64,000 nucleotides of DNA from Phragmitibacter flavus (GCF_005780165.1 NZ_VAUV01000008.1:1-64000), one strand, 5' to 3'; counted from the first letter of the stretch, positions 18,630 through 28,041 are shown. Translations and numbers: made by a program. The notes: a model not told the origin generated them from the letters alone.

Positions 18630-18655
18630 AAAGTAGAAGGTCCGTCCCGGGCCTT
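18630..18655. repeat. hairpin repeat AAGGTCC-gtccc-GGGCCTT (copy 1)
   Basis: AAGGTCC (18637-18643) pairs with GGGCCTT (18649-18655) around GTCCC, with one T-G wobble. The flank AAAGTAG and the loop are the same as in copy 2 at 54756. The element sits between the isomerase start and the P-type ATPase stop. Confidence 0.7.
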
Positions 18656-18674
18656 TCAATCCGTTTTCCCTGAA

Positions 18675-21029
18675 TCACAGCTCCACTTTCCGCAACCTCA
18701 GCGCATTGCCAATCACCGACACCGAACTCAAACTCATCGCCGCCCCTGCAATCATCGGGCTCAACACCCATCCAAACACCGGATACAACAAACCCGCCGC
18801 CACCGGAATCCCCAGCGCGTTATACAAAAATGCGAACCACAAATTCTGCCGGATGTTCCGCATCGTCGCCCGACTCAAATGGACCGCACGCACCAGTCCG
18901 CGCAAGTCCCCCTTCACCAAAGTCACCCCTGCGCTCTGCATCGCCACATCCGTCCCGCTGCCCATCGCCAAACCCACGTTTGCCGCCGCCAACGCCGGCG
19001 CATCATTGATCCCATCGCCCGCCATCGCCACCACGCGACCCTCCGCCCGCAACGCCTTCACCCGCTCCATCTTCGAATCCGGTGTCGCCCCCGCCTCCAC
19101 CGAATCAATCCCCAAGGCCTTCGCCACTACCCCCGCCGTTGCCGCATGATCTCCGGTCAGCATGTGAATCTTCAACCCCATCGCATGCAATTCATCAATC
19201 GCCGCTTTCGCCGATTCCTTGATCGGATCCTCCACCGCCACCGCACCCGCCGCCACGCCATCAACCGCCGCAAACACCACCGTCTGCCCCTTTGCCTGCA
19301 GCTTCTCCACCTGAGGCAACATCTCACCCCATCCCATGACTTGGCGATCCTTCATCAACTCCATCTTGCCCACCAGGACCTCCCGACCACCCACCTTGCC
19401 CACCACCCCGCCGCCTGTGATCGAGTCAAAATCGTCCGCCTTCTCCAGCACCACTCCCTTCTCCTCCGCCCCTTTCACCATCGCCGCCGCCAAGGGATGT
19501 TCACTGCCCCGTTCCAGACTCGCCACCAACTTCAATAGATCATCTCGCTGCCAGTCCCCCGTCACCAATACCTCCATCAACTTCGGCCGCCCTTCGGTCA
19601 GCGTCCCCGTTTTGTCCACCACCAAAGTATCCACCTTCTCCAATCCCTCCAACGCCCCCGCATCCTTCACCAGCACCCCCGCCCGCGCCCCACGCCCCAC
19701 CGCCACCATGATCGACATTGGCGTCGCCAATCCCAACGCGCATGGACACGCAATGATCAACACCGCCACCGCATTGATCAATCCATGCACCAACGCCGGC
19801 TCCGGTCCCAACCACCACCACAAAACAAAAGTCACTACCGCAACCCCCAGCACCGCCGGCACAAAATAGCCCGCCACCTGGTCCGCCAACCCTTGAATCG
19901 GAGCCCTGCTCCGTTGCGCCTCGCCCACCATCTGCACAATGCGCGACAACATCGTGTCATCCCCCACCTTCTCGGCACGGATCACCAATCCGCCCGTTCC
20001 ATTCACCGTGCCTCCCACCACCGCATCGTCCTTCACCTTCTCCACAGGCACCGGTTCTCCCGTGATCATCGACTCATCCACCGCCGACCTCCCCTCAACG
20101 ACCACCCCATCCACCGGCACCTTCTCCCCCGGTCTTACCCGCAACAAGTCGCCCACCTTAACCACTTCCAGCGCCACCTCCTTATCGCCACCATCCTTCA
20201 CCAACAGCGCCCGCGCAGGAGCCAGATCCAGCAACGCACGAATCGCACTTCCCGTTTTCGCCCTTGCCCGCAACTCCAACACTTGACCCAGCAGCACCAG
20301 CACCACGATCACTGCCGCCGCTTCAAAATAGACCGGCGCACCGCCATGCCCGTTGTCACCCAGAACAGGAAACACCTGAGGCCACAACAACGCCACCCAA
20401 CTAAATCCAAAAGCCGCTCCCACGCCCAAACTGATCAATGTCCACATGTTAAAATGCCGCGACACCAATGACCTCCACCCACGCCTGAAAAACGGTGCCC
20501 CCGCCCAAACCACTACCGGCGCCGACAAAACCGCCTGCATCCAGCGCGATACTGTCCCGTCCACCCAACCATGCGCCATCGACGGAATCAAATGCGCCAT
20601 CGCCACCACAAAAACCGGAAACGTTAAAATCGCGCTCACCCAAAACTTCCGCGTCATGTCCCTCAACTCTCCCTGATCCTCACCGTCCTCCTCCACACCA
20701 GCCATCACTTTCGGCTCGAGCGCCATCCCGCAAATGGGACAATCCCCCGCCACCTCCCGCTCCACTTCCGGATGCATCGGACAAGTATAAATCGTCTTCT
20801 GCGCCTCGCCCTTCCAAGCCGGATTGCGCTCCAAAGCCATCCCGCACTTTGGACAATCACCGGGCTTGTCCGATTCCACCCCTTCACACATCGGACAAAA
20901 ATATTTCGCCCCTGCCGAAGGTTTCACCTTATCCTGACCACCACCACTACAACAAGACTCCACTGGCGCAGCGTCCGGCTTCTCTTTCGAACAACAGGAA
21001 TGGGAAGGGGAAGGTTCTGACGAATTCAT
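18675..21029 (-). CDS. copA: copper-translocating P1B-type ATPase
   Basis: A 784-residue inner-membrane pump that exports copper using ATP. The N-terminus has Cys-rich clusters (HSCC, ESCC) and two heavy-metal-binding zinc-ribbon-like domains, each of the CPMC/CPMH...CPxCGMALE type at about 42-68 and 81-106; there is no classic CxxC HMA domain. The core has TGEP, the membrane metal-site CPC at 428-430, the phosphorylated D472 in DKTGTLT, SEHPLA and [13 protein letters not shown] 21029 is chosen; the frame runs 22 codons further upstream without support. It ends the copper island, downstream of two small Cys-rich protein genes. CopA- versus CopB-type specificity is not fully resolved. Confidence 0.93.
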   Translation of the reverse strand: MNSSEPSPSHSCCSKEKPDAAPVESCCSGGGQDKVKPSAGAKYFCPMCEGVESDKPGDCPKCGMALERNPAWKGEAQKTIYTCPMHPEVEREVAGDCPICGMALEPKVMAGVEEDGEDQGELRDMTRKFWVSAILTFPVFVVAMAHLIPSMAHGWVDGTVSRWMQAVLSAPVVVWAGAPFFRRGWRSLVSRHFNMWTLISLGVGAAFGFSWVALLWPQVFPVLGDNGHGGAPVYFEAAAVIVVLVLLGQVLELRARAKTGSAIRALLDLAPARALLVKDGGDKEVALEVVKVGDLLRVRPGEKVPVDGVVVEGRSAVDESMITGEPVPVEKVKDDAVVGGTVNGTGGLVIRAEKVGDDTMLSRIVQMVGEAQRSRAPIQGLADQVAGYFVPAVLGVAVVTFVLWWWLGPEPALVHGLINAVAVLIIACPCALGLATPMSIMVAVGRGARAGVLVKDAGALEGLEKVDTLVVDKTGTLTEGRPKLMEVLVTGDWQRDDLLKLVASLERGSEHPLAAAMVKGAEEKGVVLEKADDFDSITGGGVVGKVGGREVLVGKMELMKDRQVMGWGEMLPQVEKLQAKGQTVVFAAVDGVAAGAVAVEDPIKESAKAAIDELHAMGLKIHMLTGDHAATAGVVAKALGIDSVEAGATPDSKMERVKALRAEGRVVAMAGDGINDAPALAAANVGLAMGSGTDVAMQSAGVTLVKGDLRGLVRAVHLSRATMRNIRQNLWFAFLYNALGIPVAAGLLYPVFGWVLSPMIAGAAMSLSSVSVIGNALRLRKVEL

Positions 21030-21124
21030 GAAAAAAAGTGGCACCAATGGTCTGCTGCTGCTGTCGACCAGGAATGCCCGGACAGCAACGGTCACCGGGC
21101 ATTCCCTTCAACAAAAAAGACCGG

Positions 21125-21379
21125 CTACTTCTTCGACTTCTCTGCAATCTCCTTCAAATACTTCTCCGAGTCCTTGTTGAAGTCTTTCAGACAACCTTTG
21201 CAGCAAAGTTTCACTTCCTGACCATCCTTGGTCAACTCAACCGGTTTCCCCATGCTCCCCAATTCTTCGCCAGAGACAATGCAAGTTTTAAGCGGATAAG
21301 GTTTGGCATCCGCCGCCTGAACAAGGCTGGGCATTCCAAAAGCCGAAACGACAAGAGCGATAAATGACAGTGTTTTCAT
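21125..21379 (-). CDS. small secreted Cys-rich metal-binding-like protein (copy A)
   Basis: An 84-residue exported protein. A signal peptide (about 1-22) is followed by a compact domain with C33 in KTCIVSGEELGSMG and CC...C in VKLCCKGCLKDF. The pattern resembles YHS/TRASH-type metal-binding modules. It is clearly paralogous to the product at 21607 (shared TC-V, LGSMG, VK-CCK-C, and -KYL endings). It lies 95 bp upstream of the P-type ATPase in the same direction. A role as periplasmic copper binder or chaperone is inferred from the cysteines and context. Confidence 0.82.
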   Translation of the reverse strand: MKTLSFIALVVSAFGMPSLVQAADAKPYPLKTCIVSGEELGSMGKPVELTKDGQEVKLCCKGCLKDFNKDSEKYLKEIAEKSKK

Positions 21380-21473
21380 ATAGATATGGATTTCGTTTAT
21401 TTGATTAATAACAAGTGATACGGGTTAGCGACAATAGATTACTTCTTCCCAAGAGACGAGGTTGGCCGCGTTT

Positions 21474-21565
21474 ACTCATAGCGCTGAAGGCGCGGCTTCA
21501 TGACAGCCTTGGGCAACGCCCAAGGTTGATTGGCATGAGTTAGCATAGGGCTGAAAGCCCGCTCC
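21474..21565. repeat. structured intergenic palindromes between the two paralogues
   Basis: CCTTGGGC (21507-21514) pairs with GCCCAAGG (21518-21525). An outer ACTCAT (21474-21479) pairs with ATGAGT (21535-21540), enclosing the inner hairpin and a GCGC-rich one. GGGCTgaaAGCCC follows at about 21548-21560. This resembles a dispersed REP-like element more than a leader RNA. Confidence 0.6.
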
Positions 21566-21606
21566 ACGCACGCACCTTCGTAGCTAAAAATTCGCGACAT
21601 TGTGAA

Positions 21607-21855
21607 TTACAAATTGGCCAGGTATTTTTGCGGATCTTTTTCCAGTTTTGTCACACACGGTTTGCAGCAAAATTTCACCTCTTTTCCGTCATACACCTTG
21701 GTAATGACCGGGCCCATGGAGCCCAGCTTGTTGTCCGTCATCACACAAGTGTCACTGGTGTAGGGTTTTACTCCTGCCGTGCTCCCGCCCGTGCTGGCAC
21801 AGGAGGAAAAAAGCAATGCGATCGCACTGAATCCCAGAATAGTTATCGATTTCAT
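21607..21855 (-). CDS. small lipoprotein, paralogue of the 21125 protein (copy B)
   Basis: An 82-residue protein with a lipobox-like leader (LLFSSCAS, lipidation at about C19), so it should be membrane-anchored. The mature part repeats the copy A domain: TCVMTDNKLGSMG, VKFCCKPCVTKL and a KYL ending. Copy A is a soluble secreted form and copy B a lipoprotein, which suggests different locations for the same metal-binding module. It is located between the multicopper oxidase and copy A genes on the same strand. Confidence 0.82.
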   Translation of the reverse strand: MKSITILGFSAIALLFSSCASTGGSTAGVKPYTSDTCVMTDNKLGSMGPVITKVYDGKEVKFCCKPCVTKLEKDPQKYLANL

Positions 21856-21901
21856 GATCTTAGTTGGTTTATTTGTTTGTTATTTATTTTCTGATTGGTG
21901 A

Positions 21902-24028
21902 TTAGAACCGGACCACAACTCCGCCGCCGATTCCAAATTCTGAATGATATTGAACCACCAGCGACACCGGCTGGTTGATCCAATAACTCGCCCCCGCACT
22001 CCACTCCCATTCGGTGTTGGTGTCATAAGCGACCTCTCCAAACACACTCAAGCGGTTGGTTACTGCAAATTCCTTGGACAGCGACAGTTCCACATCGCCC
22101 TCCGTGTCCACCAGCACACTGCTCCACACAAACATCGGCAATCGATAGCGAAGCCCTGCCACCCCACGATTCTCCGCCTCATCTTCATTCGTCAATCGGA
22201 CCCCGCCAAACGCACGCACATTCGGTCCAAGATATCGCTCATACAGCACATCCACCTCATATTCAAAATCCTCCACCTCCTGCCAGCCCGCCTCCCAATT
22301 GATATAAAAATCATCATGCCTGCGACGCAAGTTCAACGAGCCCTCAGACATGTGGGACTGAGCACTGGCCTCCCCCCAAAACGACCACATCTCGTGCCCA
22401 TGCTCGCCCAGGTTCACCCAGCGCGATCCATTCCATTCCTTCGCGCCACCTCCATGATCATGGTGCCCCTTCACCGCTCCATGTGCGCCACTGGAGTGAA
22501 GCGACGGAACCTGATCTTCCGGCAGCGGATCTTGATAAGTCACAATGCGCGTCATCCCCGCCATCATGTGATACAACAGATGGCAGTGGAAAACCCAGTC
22601 ACCCACCTCATTCGCCTCAAATTCAATCGTCGCCTTGCCCATCGGCGGAAGATCCACCGTATGCTTCAACGGTGAATGATCCCCATGCCGGTTCACCACG
22701 CGGAAGAAATGCCCATGCAAATGCAGCGGATGATGCATCATCGTATCATTCACCAACTCAAAGCGCAGCACCTCCCCCTTCTTCACCGGGATCAGCGCTT
22801 CCTCGGCCATCGTCTTGCCATTAAATCCCCACTGATACCTTTCCATGTCACCCGTCAGCCTCAGGGGCACCGTGCGAACCGGAAGTTGCTTCGGTAACTT
22901 CGTGGACCCTGGCGACTTCAACAACTCATACGGCGCACCCGGACGCTCCGCATCATGCAGCGAATCATGATCATCGTTTAACGCTGCATCCATCATGTGC
23001 TCCATGCGATAAAGCTCCGGCTTGGGAACTTCCGGGGCCAGATGGGTTTTCCCACCCCCTTCTCCAATCATCACCGAAGCATGCCCGGAACCATCCTGCG
23101 CCGTCGTGCGAAACTCCCAATGTCCGCTCGAAGGCACTTTGATCAGCACATCATAAGTCTCCGCCATGCCAATAAACAACCGCTTCACCTTCACCGGCTG
23201 CACCGGCATCCCATCCGCCGCCACAATGGTCATCATCCCGGTCGCCGACTCCGCATAAAAGTAAGTTGACGCACCTGAATTGATCAGCCTCAGCCGGACC
23301 GTCTCGCCCGCCCTGGCCACCAACTCCGAACGCGGTTTGCCATTGATCAAAAATGCATCATAAGCCACATCCGAGACGTCCATGGGCATCATCCGATCCC
23401 ATTCGTTGCCCAGGTATTCCTTCAAAGCCCCCGCCCGCGCCGCCCCCACCAGCGACTGCCGGTTGCCCTTTCTCACCGCATACCCTTCGCTGCCTCTCAA
23501 AAGATTCCGCTGCACCTCATGCGGATCTTCATTGGTCCAGTCCGACAACTGCAACACGTAATCCCGATCCGCCCGATGGACCTCACCCTTTTGCGGCGTG
23601 ATCACGATCGATCCATACACCCCCAACTGCTCCTGCAAATGGGTGTGCGAATGATACCAATAGGTCCCCGACTGACGGATCAGAAACTCAAACGTGCGTG
23701 TCGTCCCCGGATGAATCAGCGGCGTCGTCACCTCCGGCACCCCATCCTGAATCGGCGGCAAAAGCAACCCATGCCAGTGCGTCGAAGTCGTCTCATTCTT
23801 CAAGCGATTGTGCACCCGGATCCTTGCCGTGTCCCCTTCCGTAAAACGCAACACCGGCCCCGGTATCCCCCCGTTCACCGTCAAAGCCCGAACCGCTTTT
23901 CCGGCTGGACTCATGATCTTTTCTTCAATCACCAGATCATATTCCACCACTCGACCCGTCGGTTGAACGCTCGATTCAACCGCCGTCGAACAGACCAAAC
24001 AAAGCTGTAACATTAAATTCGCAATCAT
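21902..24028 (-). CDS. multicopper oxidase fused to a CopB-like outer-membrane beta-barrel
   Basis: A 708-residue protein with a leader at about 1-18. Residues 25-500 form a CopA-type multicopper oxidase with all four copper motifs: HWHG (84-87), HSHTH (126-130), HPLHLHGHFF (433-442) and HCHLLYHMMAGM (481-492). A His/Gly-rich linker runs at about 511-545. Residues 545-708 look like CopB: ESSAQSHMSEG-like start, alternating amphipathic strands and a terminal Phe, the usual outer-membrane barrel signature. CopA and CopB are normally separate proteins of one operon. The reading frame is continuous, with no frameshift needed. The product probably oxidises Cu(I) at the outer membrane. Confidence 0.88.
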   Translation of the reverse strand: MIANLMLQLCLVCSTAVESSVQPTGRVVEYDLVIEEKIMSPAGKAVRALTVNGGIPGPVLRFTEGDTARIRVHNRLKNETTSTHWHGLLLPPIQDGVPEVTTPLIHPGTTRTFEFLIRQSGTYWYHSHTHLQEQLGVYGSIVITPQKGEVHRADRDYVLQLSDWTNEDPHEVQRNLLRGSEGYAVRKGNRQSLVGAARAGALKEYLGNEWDRMMPMDVSDVAYDAFLINGKPRSELVARAGETVRLRLINSGASTYFYAESATGMMTIVAADGMPVQPVKVKRLFIGMAETYDVLIKVPSSGHWEFRTTAQDGSGHASVMIGEGGGKTHLAPEVPKPELYRMEHMMDAALNDDHDSLHDAERPGAPYELLKSPGSTKLPKQLPVRTVPLRLTGDMERYQWGFNGKTMAEEALIPVKKGEVLRFELVNDTMMHHPLHLHGHFFRVVNRHGDHSPLKHTVDLPPMGKATIEFEANEVGDWVFHCHLLYHMMAGMTRIVTYQDPLPEDQVPSLHSSGAHGAVKGHHDHGGGAKEWNGSRWVNLGEHGHEMWSFWGEASAQSHMSEGSLNLRRRHDDFYINWEAGWQEVEDFEYEVDVLYERYLGPNVRAFGGVRLTNEDEAENRGVAGLRYRLPMFVWSSVLVDTEGDVELSLSKEFAVTNRLSVFGEVAYDTNTEWEWSAGASYWINQPVSLVVQYHSEFGIGGGVVVRF

Positions 24029-24060
24029 ATCGCATTAAAAACAGAAACGCATTTGGGGAG

Positions 24061-24110
24061 CACACGCATCTTGCGTGTCGTTTTTGGCGTCCCGCCGAAA
24101 ACCCGGACGC
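24061..24110. repeat. two short hairpins upstream of the multicopper oxidase gene
   Basis: ACACGCA (24062-24068) pairs with TGCGTGT (24072-24078), and GCGTCC (24087-24092) pairs with GGACGC (24105-24110). They fall between two co-directional copper genes and look like dispersed palindromic elements. Confidence 0.55.
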
Positions 24111-24177
24111 GAAGCGCCCTCACTGTTCGGGACGCTCATCAGAAGATCCGCGTCACCACACGGATTCCTCAACCCCA

Positions 24178-24585
24178 TCAAATCAGCATCCTGCAATGAC
24201 GCTGATAAATCGGCCTCTCCCCATCAGGCCGCACCCTTGTTTCGCGGCTATACTCGGCCGATGGTCTCGATGAATTAACCCACTCATCGTCTCCAAACTT
24301 CCAGCTCTCGACCACCGCCAAAACCCACCCACCCAGCGGAGCCAGAACTTCATGGGCCACCTTGTCGCGGGCACGCAAACTGTCTTCACAAGGACATTCC
24401 TTCTCAGAATCCGAAGACGAAGAAGATACCGGAGCCGAAGCACCCTCATCCGCGTTGGCCGCCGCATGGCAACAAAGCACCTCCTCCGCCTCGACAACCG
24501 CTGCCTCAGCCCGGGCATCACAACACCAGCACATCGGAACCCCGATGACGCAGGCAAGCATGAAAGCCAAAAGACGGTGAGTCAT
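24178..24585 (-). CDS. small exported Cys-rich protein in the copper island
   Basis: A 135-residue protein with a signal peptide-like N-terminus (residues 1-22) and cysteine pairs just after it (CWCC, then LCCH), a Ser-rich stretch and ECPCED. I recognise no domain. The position at the head of the minus-strand copper genes and the His/Cys content suggest metal binding. ATG 24585 is preferred over a start four codons upstream because it begins directly before the hydrophobic leader. A second open frame overlaps on the same strand, but it has no leader. Confidence 0.65.
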   Translation of the reverse strand: MTHRLLAFMLACVIGVPMCWCCDARAEAAVVEAEEVLCCHAAANADEGASAPVSSSSSDSEKECPCEDSLRARDKVAHEVLAPLGGWVLAVVESWKFGDDEWVNSSRPSAEYSRETRVRPDGERPIYQRHCRMLI

Positions 24586-24728
24586 GATCAAACCCAAGTT
24601 AGCACACTAATTTCTCTATTCAAACTCTTACCTATCTACGAACCCCGCCGCCCATCTCAACCAACTTTTCATCGTTTACCGCCCACAATCCACCTTGCCA
24701 GCCCAATCCCCCACGCGAGAATGCCACC

Positions 24729-26225
24729 ATGCGCACGCTCCTCGCCCTTTTCCTCTTTGCTTCGCTGCTCCATGCCGCCGAACCAGAGCCGGACTTCCCC
24801 CTTACCGAAGACTCCAAACCTCAACCCAACATTCCCAAGGGCGAACTCATCAAAGACGTCTACATAGCCGCACCCGGCAGCGTCTTCCCCGGCACCGAAC
24901 GCGAATACACCCTTTACCTCCCTGCAGGCACCGACCGCACGAAGCCCCTCCATTTCACCATCTTCCAGGACGGCGTCATCTATCAAGGCCCCGTGGTTTT
25001 TGACAACCTCATCGCCGACAAGTCCATCCCACCCATGCTCGGCCTGTTCGTCAAACCCGGCGTTGTGCCCGCCGCCAACGAAAACGCCCTGCCCCGCTTC
25101 AACCGCAGCTACGAATACGACAGCGTCTCCGCCAACTACTCCAAGTTCCTCCTCGAAGAACTCATCCCCGCCCTCGAAGCCAGACATCAGATCCAATTCA
25201 GCAAAGATCCCAACGAAGGCGGCATCGTCGGCAGCAGCAGCGGAGGCATCGCCGCTTACGTCGCTGCCTGGCATCGTCCCGACCGCATCCGTCGCGTCTT
25301 CACCGGCGTCGGCACCTACGTCGGCCTGCGCGGCGGCGATCAACTCAGCACCCTCGTTCGTAAAACCGAGCCCAAACCCGTCAAAATTTTCCTTCAGGAC
25401 GGATCCAACGACCTCAACATCTATGCTGGCGACTGGTGGATGGCCAACCAGACCATGGAACGCGCCCTGATCTGGGCCGGATACGAAGTTTACCACGCCT
25501 GGGGCGAAGGCGGTCACAATGGCAAACACGCCACCCAGGTCATGCCCGAAGCCCTGCGCTGGCTCTGGAAAGACTGGCAGACCAGCAAAGAAATCCAAGC
25601 CAACAAAGACGGTAAGTCCCAGTGGAAGGGTTATGAGATCTTTCAACCCAGCTCCCAGTGGAACGCAGTTTCTGACCTCAAAGCCTCCGCGCTCATCGTC
25701 GATGTAAACGGCAAAGTCACCGCCGCCTCACACCCCAACAACCGCACGGTTCTGCATGGCGGCAAAGCCCTGGGCGACCTTCCCAAATCTGAGTTCGAAA
25801 CCAGCGCGACCACCCTGTCGCCCGACCAGACCCAACTTTTCGTTACCCGTCCTCACGACGCCTATATCCATTCCTTCCAAATTACTGCTGACGGTTCGTT
25901 CGCAAACCAACAACCCTACTTCTATCTCCACTCACTCGACAATGGCACAACCGGTGGGATCTATGAAGCCGCCGGTCTCTGCGTCGACACCGATGGCCGC
26001 CTTTACGTCGCCACCGCTCTCGGCATCCAGGTCTTCGACCAGGCCGGTCGCGTCAACTTCATCATCTCCACCCCCTCCCTGCCCACTGACGTCTGCTTCG
26101 GCGGCAAAGACCTTAGCGAACTCTTCATTGCCTGTGGAGACAAAATCTACAAACGCCCCACCAAGGTCCGTGGCATCGTCAGCGGTCAAATGCCCCCCAT
26201 CAAACCCGCCGCGCCGAAGCTTTAA
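24729..26225 (+). CDS. secreted esterase (Fes-like) fused to an SMP-30/gluconolactonase-like domain
   Basis: A 498-residue exported protein. A signal peptide (about 1-16) is followed by an enterochelin-esterase-like alpha/beta hydrolase domain (about 40-285). The nucleophile is S170 in GSSSGG; QDGSNDLN and GGHNGKH provide the likely Asp and His. Residues about 300-490 resemble an SMP-30/gluconolactonase-type beta-propeller (GLCVDTDGRLYVATALGIQVFD, LPTDVCFGGKD). Verrucomicrobial and planctomycete genomes use this combination in polysaccharide or ester degradation; the substrate is unknown. ATG 24729 is the natural start. It is divergent from the copper island and has no partner gene. Confidence 0.82.
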   Translation: MRTLLALFLFASLLHAAEPEPDFPLTEDSKPQPNIPKGELIKDVYIAAPGSVFPGTEREYTLYLPAGTDRTKPLHFTIFQDGVIYQGPVVFDNLIADKSIPPMLGLFVKPGVVPAANENALPRFNRSYEYDSVSANYSKFLLEELIPALEARHQIQFSKDPNEGGIVGSSSGGIAAYVAAWHRPDRIRRVFTGVGTYVGLRGGDQLSTLVRKTEPKPVKIFLQDGSNDLNIYAGDWWMANQTMERALIWAGYEVYHAWGEGGHNGKHATQVMPEALRWLWKDWQTSKEIQANKDGKSQWKGYEIFQPSSQWNAVSDLKASALIVDVNGKVTAASHPNNRTVLHGGKALGDLPKSEFETSATTLSPDQTQLFVTRPHDAYIHSFQITADGSFANQQPYFYLHSLDNGTTGGIYEAAGLCVDTDGRLYVATALGIQVFDQAGRVNFIISTPSLPTDVCFGGKDLSELFIACGDKIYKRPTKVRGIVSGQMPPIKPAAPKL

Positions 26226-26240
26226 ACCGCTTCACCCCTC

Positions 26241-27320
26241 TCACCGAAAGTCGTCGCCAACGGGCTGTGGGGGTGTCCCACTCGCCGCCCTCGTGGCGGC
26301 GCGCAGCTCATTCAGCAACCCCTCCCACGAAGGCGGCGTTCCCTCAACCGTTCGGCGCACCCACCCGGCAAGCGGTGCGGGCACATCGGCTTCGTGAGCA
26401 AGCGCACAGACCGCAGCGACAGCCCGCGCACCCTCAGGAAGCAGCTTGATCTCCGCTTCAATCGCGGAGGTCAATTTCCCTGAAGCCAGTGCTTTTCCGA
26501 ACTTCCGATTGTGGCTGTCTTGGGAAAGTCCGGTGGCCACCAAATCTCCCATTCCAGCCAGGCCATAGAGCGTCAATGCCTGGCCTCCGCACGCTTCAGC
26601 AATCCGCGCCATCTCGCGCACCGAAGCCGTGAGCGCTGCGGCTTCTACATTGCGGGAATCTTTTCCCAACACGTCAAGACAGCCCAGAAGGATGGCATAG
26701 ACATTTTTGAGAATCCCGCCAAGCGATGCGCCCGTCACGTCCGTTGTCGTCTCTGTTATGAAGCATGGTCCGGACAGCCAGTCAGCAACACGCCTCGCCA
26801 CTAACTCATCCGCCGTCGCCAATACGACCGACGCGGGAGTTCCCCTTGCAAACTCATTGGCAATGGCCGGCCCCGCCATTTGAACGCAGGCATGGGTCGG
26901 TGCCAGCCGTTCCAGCATGGACAGCAACGAGTGCCGCGTGCCCGGCGCGAATCCCTTGGCGACGTTCAGCAGCACCGCATGGTTCTCCAGCCCCAACATG
27001 ATGGGTCCCAGCGTCGATGCCACGAAAGGCGAAGGCACGCTGACCACCACGAGCCTGGCACCCATGACACACTCGACCGCGCTCATCGTGGCTCGAACCA
27101 TTTCATGCAACCGGACATCAGGCAAAAACCGCCGGTTCTCTCGCCGGTTCTGAATGTCCTCAACGACCTCGGGGAAAAAGTCCCACAGCACCACCTCATG
27201 TCCATTGCCCGCCAGCGCATGCGCCAGCGCAGTTCCCATGTTGCCTGCACCCAGCACCGCGACTTTGATCCGTTCTGACGAGATCGACGACCCCCTGTTT
27301 TCGTGGGAAAATGTTGCCAT
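26241..27320 (-). CDS. gpsA: NAD(P)H-dependent glycerol-3-phosphate dehydrogenase
   Basis: A 359-residue cytoplasmic enzyme making sn-glycerol 3-phosphate for phospholipids. The Rossmann motif is VLGAGNMGTALAHALA (about 20-35). The substrate side has MAGPAIANEFARG and the catalytic lysine in GGILKNVYAI, where most homologues read ALKNV-AIA. Length is near typical (about 330-340), with an N-terminal extension of some 15 residues. ATG 27320 is supported by ACGGAG eight to ten bases upstream. It lies 25 bp downstream of adk in the same direction, so they are probably co-transcribed. Confidence 0.95.
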   Translation of the reverse strand: MATFSHENRGSSISSERIKVAVLGAGNMGTALAHALAGNGHEVVLWDFFPEVVEDIQNRRENRRFLPDVRLHEMVRATMSAVECVMGARLVVVSVPSPFVASTLGPIMLGLENHAVLLNVAKGFAPGTRHSLLSMLERLAPTHACVQMAGPAIANEFARGTPASVVLATADELVARRVADWLSGPCFITETTTDVTGASLGGILKNVYAILLGCLDVLGKDSRNVEAAALTASVREMARIAEACGGQALTLYGLAGMGDLVATGLSQDSHNRKFGKALASGKLTSAIEAEIKLLPEGARAVAAVCALAHEADVPAPLAGWVRRTVEGTPPSWEGLLNELRAATRAASGTPPQPVGDDFR

Positions 27321-27345
27321 GGTTCTTCTCCGTGAATCAAATCGC

Positions 27346-28041
27346 TCAACGGTTATGAACCATCGCCGCCGCTTTAATCACACGGGCAGTCACCTCTTCC
27401 ACCGGCCCCTCCGCAGCGACCTCCAGCAGTCGGCCGGTGCCACGATAAAACTCCAGCAGTGGCCGGATCACTTGTTGAAACACGGCGACCCGTTGCCGAA
27501 TGGTGGCCGGTTCATCATCGGCACGCCGAAACAGCTCTCCGCCACAGGCATCGCAAACCCCTTCCAGCACCGGGGGTCTGGAGGTCTCGTGAAAACTCTG
27601 TCCGCAGGCGCGGCAGGTCAGGCGACCCGACAACCGACGCACCATCTCTTCCTCGCTCACCACCAGATAAAGGCTCTGCGTAACCACACACTCCAGTAAT
27701 GGCACCATGACATCCAAAGCCTCGGCCTGGTCAACCGAACGCGGATACCCATCAAGAACGAATCCAGACGCACTCCCGCCATCGCCGAGCATCGTCTGCA
27801 CCAGTTTATTCGTCACCTCATCCGGAACCAGCTGACCCGCCTTGATGAATTCCTTGGCCTGTCGACCCAAGGAGGTTTCCCGTAGAATGTGATCGCGAAA
27901 ATGGGTGCCCGTCGACAGATGTCGATACCCCAGCGACTTCGCCAAGGCCTGACCGTGCGTTCCTTTACCGGACCCAGGGCCTCCCAGTAAAACCACGACG
28001 GGCTTTTCGGATGAGTGTTGCTGCAGAATGGCTTGAGACAT
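27346..28041 (-). CDS. adk: adenylate kinase (zinc-lid type)
   Basis: A 231-residue cytoplasmic enzyme interconverting ATP, AMP and ADP. The P-loop GGPGSGKGTHG lies at about 20-30, the AMP-side STGTHFRD and DGYPRSVDQA are present, and the LID has CRACG and CDACG, a four-cysteine zinc site. The open frame continues 112 codons upstream without homology; the start is placed at ATG 28041, which gives a family-like N-terminus preceded by a short extension. It precedes gpsA by 25 bp. No ribosome binding site is obvious. Confidence 0.93.
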   Translation of the reverse strand: MSQAILQQHSSEKPVVVLLGGPGSGKGTHGQALAKSLGYRHLSTGTHFRDHILRETSLGRQAKEFIKAGQLVPDEVTNKLVQTMLGDGGSASGFVLDGYPRSVDQAEALDVMVPLLECVVTQSLYLVVSEEEMVRRLSGRLTCRACGQSFHETSRPPVLEGVCDACGGELFRRADDEPATIRQRVAVFQQVIRPLLEFYRGTGRLLEVAAEGPVEEVTARVIKAAAMVHNR

